From positions 1 to 14,518 of the forward strand of contig CALVPA010000073.1 in NCBI GenBank assembly GCA_944350395.1: a stretch of DNA of 14,518 bases, read 5' to 3'. Below are positions 13,256 to 14,518 of the stretch, in pieces. The stretch is from an uncultured Bacilli bacterium. Its GTDB lineage: Bacteria; Bacillota_I; Bacilli_A; RF39; UBA660. Each line of letters opens with the position of its first letter. Positions within the stretch are counted from its first letter, which is position 1. The notes under the pieces are model-generated. The model was given only the letters and a program-made list of their open reading frames with translations. It ran no database searches and had not been told where the DNA came from. A program made the position numbers and the translations under genes.

Positions 13256-14518
13256 TTAAGTATCTTTATCTTCCTCTTCTGTTTCTTCTTCTCTACTTAG
13301 AATAAAATCTAATGTGAGATTGTGATCTATGAGAGTGCCTGCTTCTAACGACTGAGTAGTAACTCTTCCATATCCATTTATAGTATAATTGATTCCAATC
13401 AAATTGCAATAGTTTCCAACTTCATTGCTTGTCCAACCTATCATATTTGGCATTGAAATGTTTACAGAATTAGTCGATATAAATATTTTGCTTCCTTTTA
13501 TTACAGTACTTCCTTTTTCAGGATACTGATCGATTACACGATTTCCGTCCCCTATTACGATAACATCTAAACCTAAGTCGCTTAGTTCATTCTTTGCAGT
13601 CTCAGTATCACTATTTATATAATTTTTGACATTTATTATTTTAGATTCGTCCTGTTCTACTACTAGTTGATCTAAATTTTTATATTTTGCAATACTTTCA
13701 ACTATGGATTTAACTGGTTCAGCTATGGCACTAGAAGAGCCTATCAACTTTTTAACAGAGATATAAATAATGTATTCTGGATCTTCATATGGAAACACTC
13801 CTGAAAAACTTCTGATGTTGTCGTATGCGCCAGTTTGATAACCTCCAGTACTACTTGCGATTTGAGCTGTACCAGTTTTACCTATTAGAGTTGTAGAGTC
13901 TGTCTTATAAACTCTACCAGTAGCTGCTTTATCTTCTCCATTTACAGTAAGATACATGAGCTCTAACATTTTATCGACTGTACTTTCACTAACAACTTGA
14001 TCTAATTCTTCAGTTTTAGCTTGATATAAAACTTCATTTGTAGACGGATCTACTATCTTATCTACGATATACGGTTTTATAACGGTTCCACCATTCGCAA
14101 GTGAAGTAAGCGCTTGAATATTCTGTATAGGTGTTGTAGTAATACCTTGCCCAAAAGCAGCATTAGCAACTTCTAGTTCATATACTGGATTAATAGTTCC
14201 ACTATATTCATTTGCCATCTGCATACCAGTTTTAGAACCAAATCCAAACTTTTTATAATATTCGATTAGTTTTTCACGACCCATCGCTAAGCCTAAATTG
14301 GCTGCTGCTACATTTGAAGAATAAGTAAATCCTGTATCGTACGTTATCATTCCCCAACCTACATCGTTCCAGTCAGTAACTTTGTCTTTGCCTAAGGTTT
14401 TTACTCCGGACATATATTCTTCGTCACCGTTATATTTTCCCTCTTCTATTGCGGCCATAAAGCTAAATATCTTCATCGTAGAACCAGGCTCATATGAGTA
14501 ACTGACTAAAGGGTTGTT
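13256..14518 (-). CDS. PASTA-domain class B penicillin-binding protein (FtsI/PBP2B/SpoVD type), C-terminal part, 5' end outside the window
   Basis: The reading frame is open to the window edge: 14 codons precede the ATG at 14476 and include YEPGSTMK, the transpeptidase active-site SxxK (Ser about 13, Lys about 16 of the 420 visible residues). The gene therefore does not start at 14476. SSN follows at about 67-69 and KTGT at about 214-217, completing the D,D-transpeptidase triad of motifs. Two PASTA domains come next (about 295-350 and 352-408), then an acidic tail (EEETEEEDKDT). It cross-links peptidoglycan outside the membrane. Two PASTA repeats fit PBP2B/PBP2x (division) better than SpoVD, which usually has one. 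The N-terminal anchor and dimerisation domain are not visible, so the subtype stays open. Confidence 0.93.
   Translation of the reverse strand, partial: NNPLVSYSYEPGSTMKIFSFMAAIEEGKYNGDEEYMSGVKTLGKDKVTDWNDVGWGMITYDTGFTYSSNVAAANLGLAMGREKLIEYYKKFGFGSKTGMQMANEYSGTINPVYELEVANAAFGQGITTTPIQNIQALTSLANGGTVIKPYIVDKIVDPSTNEVLYQAKTEELDQVVSESTVDKMLELMYLTVNGEDKAATGRVYKTDSTTLIGKTGTAQIASSTGGYQTGAYDNIRSFSGVFPYEDPEYIIYISVKKLIGSSSAIAEPVKSIVESIAKYKNLDQLVVEQDESKIINVKNYINSDTETAKNELSDLGLDVIVIGDGNRVIDQYPEKGSTVIKGSKIFISTNSVNISMPNMIGWTSNEVGNYCNLIGINYTINGYGRVTTQSLEAGTLIDHNLTLDFILSREEETEEEDKDT

Noticed and set aside
13256..14476. PBP gene starting at the ATG at 14476
   Set aside because: The catalytic SxxK serine lies upstream of this ATG (codon 14482-14480) in the same open frame, so the gene continues past the window edge.

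Overview
This is an AT-rich window with standard Firmicutes (Bacillota) chromosomal gene content. The heat-shock genes run hrcA-grpE-dnaK-dnaJ under a CIRCE-controlled promoter of sigma-A consensus. DnaK has the Gram-positive length (608 aa). A PASTA-type penicillin-binding protein shows a walled cell. TGA is used as a stop (end of hrcA and of the Y-family polymerase gene) and TGG for Trp, so the code is 11, not the Mycoplasma code. The SipW/TasA-like surface protein with a 'PVINL' C-terminus and the small unrecognised proteins resemble what is found in uncultured gut Bacilli (RF39/Erysipelotrichia-like lineages). That placement is an inference from style, not from a database search.

Layout. 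1-495: 5' part of dnaJ (minus strand, cut by the window edge). 565-3952: dnaK, grpE and hrcA on the minus strand. hrcA and grpE touch, and a GAAA-capped stem-loop sits between dnaK and dnaJ. 3965-4037: a perfect TTGACA-N17-TATAAT promoter flanked and overlapped by two CIRCE operators. 4044-4463: a small protein with an HNH-nuclease-like His/Asn pattern. 4561-9018: priA, then a HelD-type superfamily-1 helicase, then a doubtful short membrane protein, all minus strand. 9076-10616: a secreted SipW/TasA-like protein whose gene carries a one-base frameshift at about 9309-9320. The rest of its C-terminus is intact in the next frame and ends at 9107, just before a terminator. 10751-12312: the only plus-strand genes, a UvrX/YqjW-type Y-family DNA polymerase overlapping a YolD-like gene by ATGA. 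12314-12348: a bidirectional terminator shared with three minus-strand tRNA genes (Lys-Ile-Glu, 12349-12593) that have their own promoter. 12706-14518: a single-pass membrane protein of unknown role, preceded in its operon by the C-terminal part of a PASTA penicillin-binding protein cut by the right edge.

The genes fall into separate units: protein folding stress (HrcA represses its own operon through CIRCE; GrpE, DnaK and DnaJ form the Hsp70 cycle), replication restart and RNA-polymerase recycling (PriA, HelD), translesion synthesis (PolY with YolD), translation (tRNAs) and septal or peripheral wall synthesis (PBP plus a small membrane partner). I see no CRISPR array, transposase, integrase or clear novel defence system. 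The most notable departures from routine are the frameshifted surface-protein gene, the duplicated CIRCE operator, and three unrecognised small proteins.
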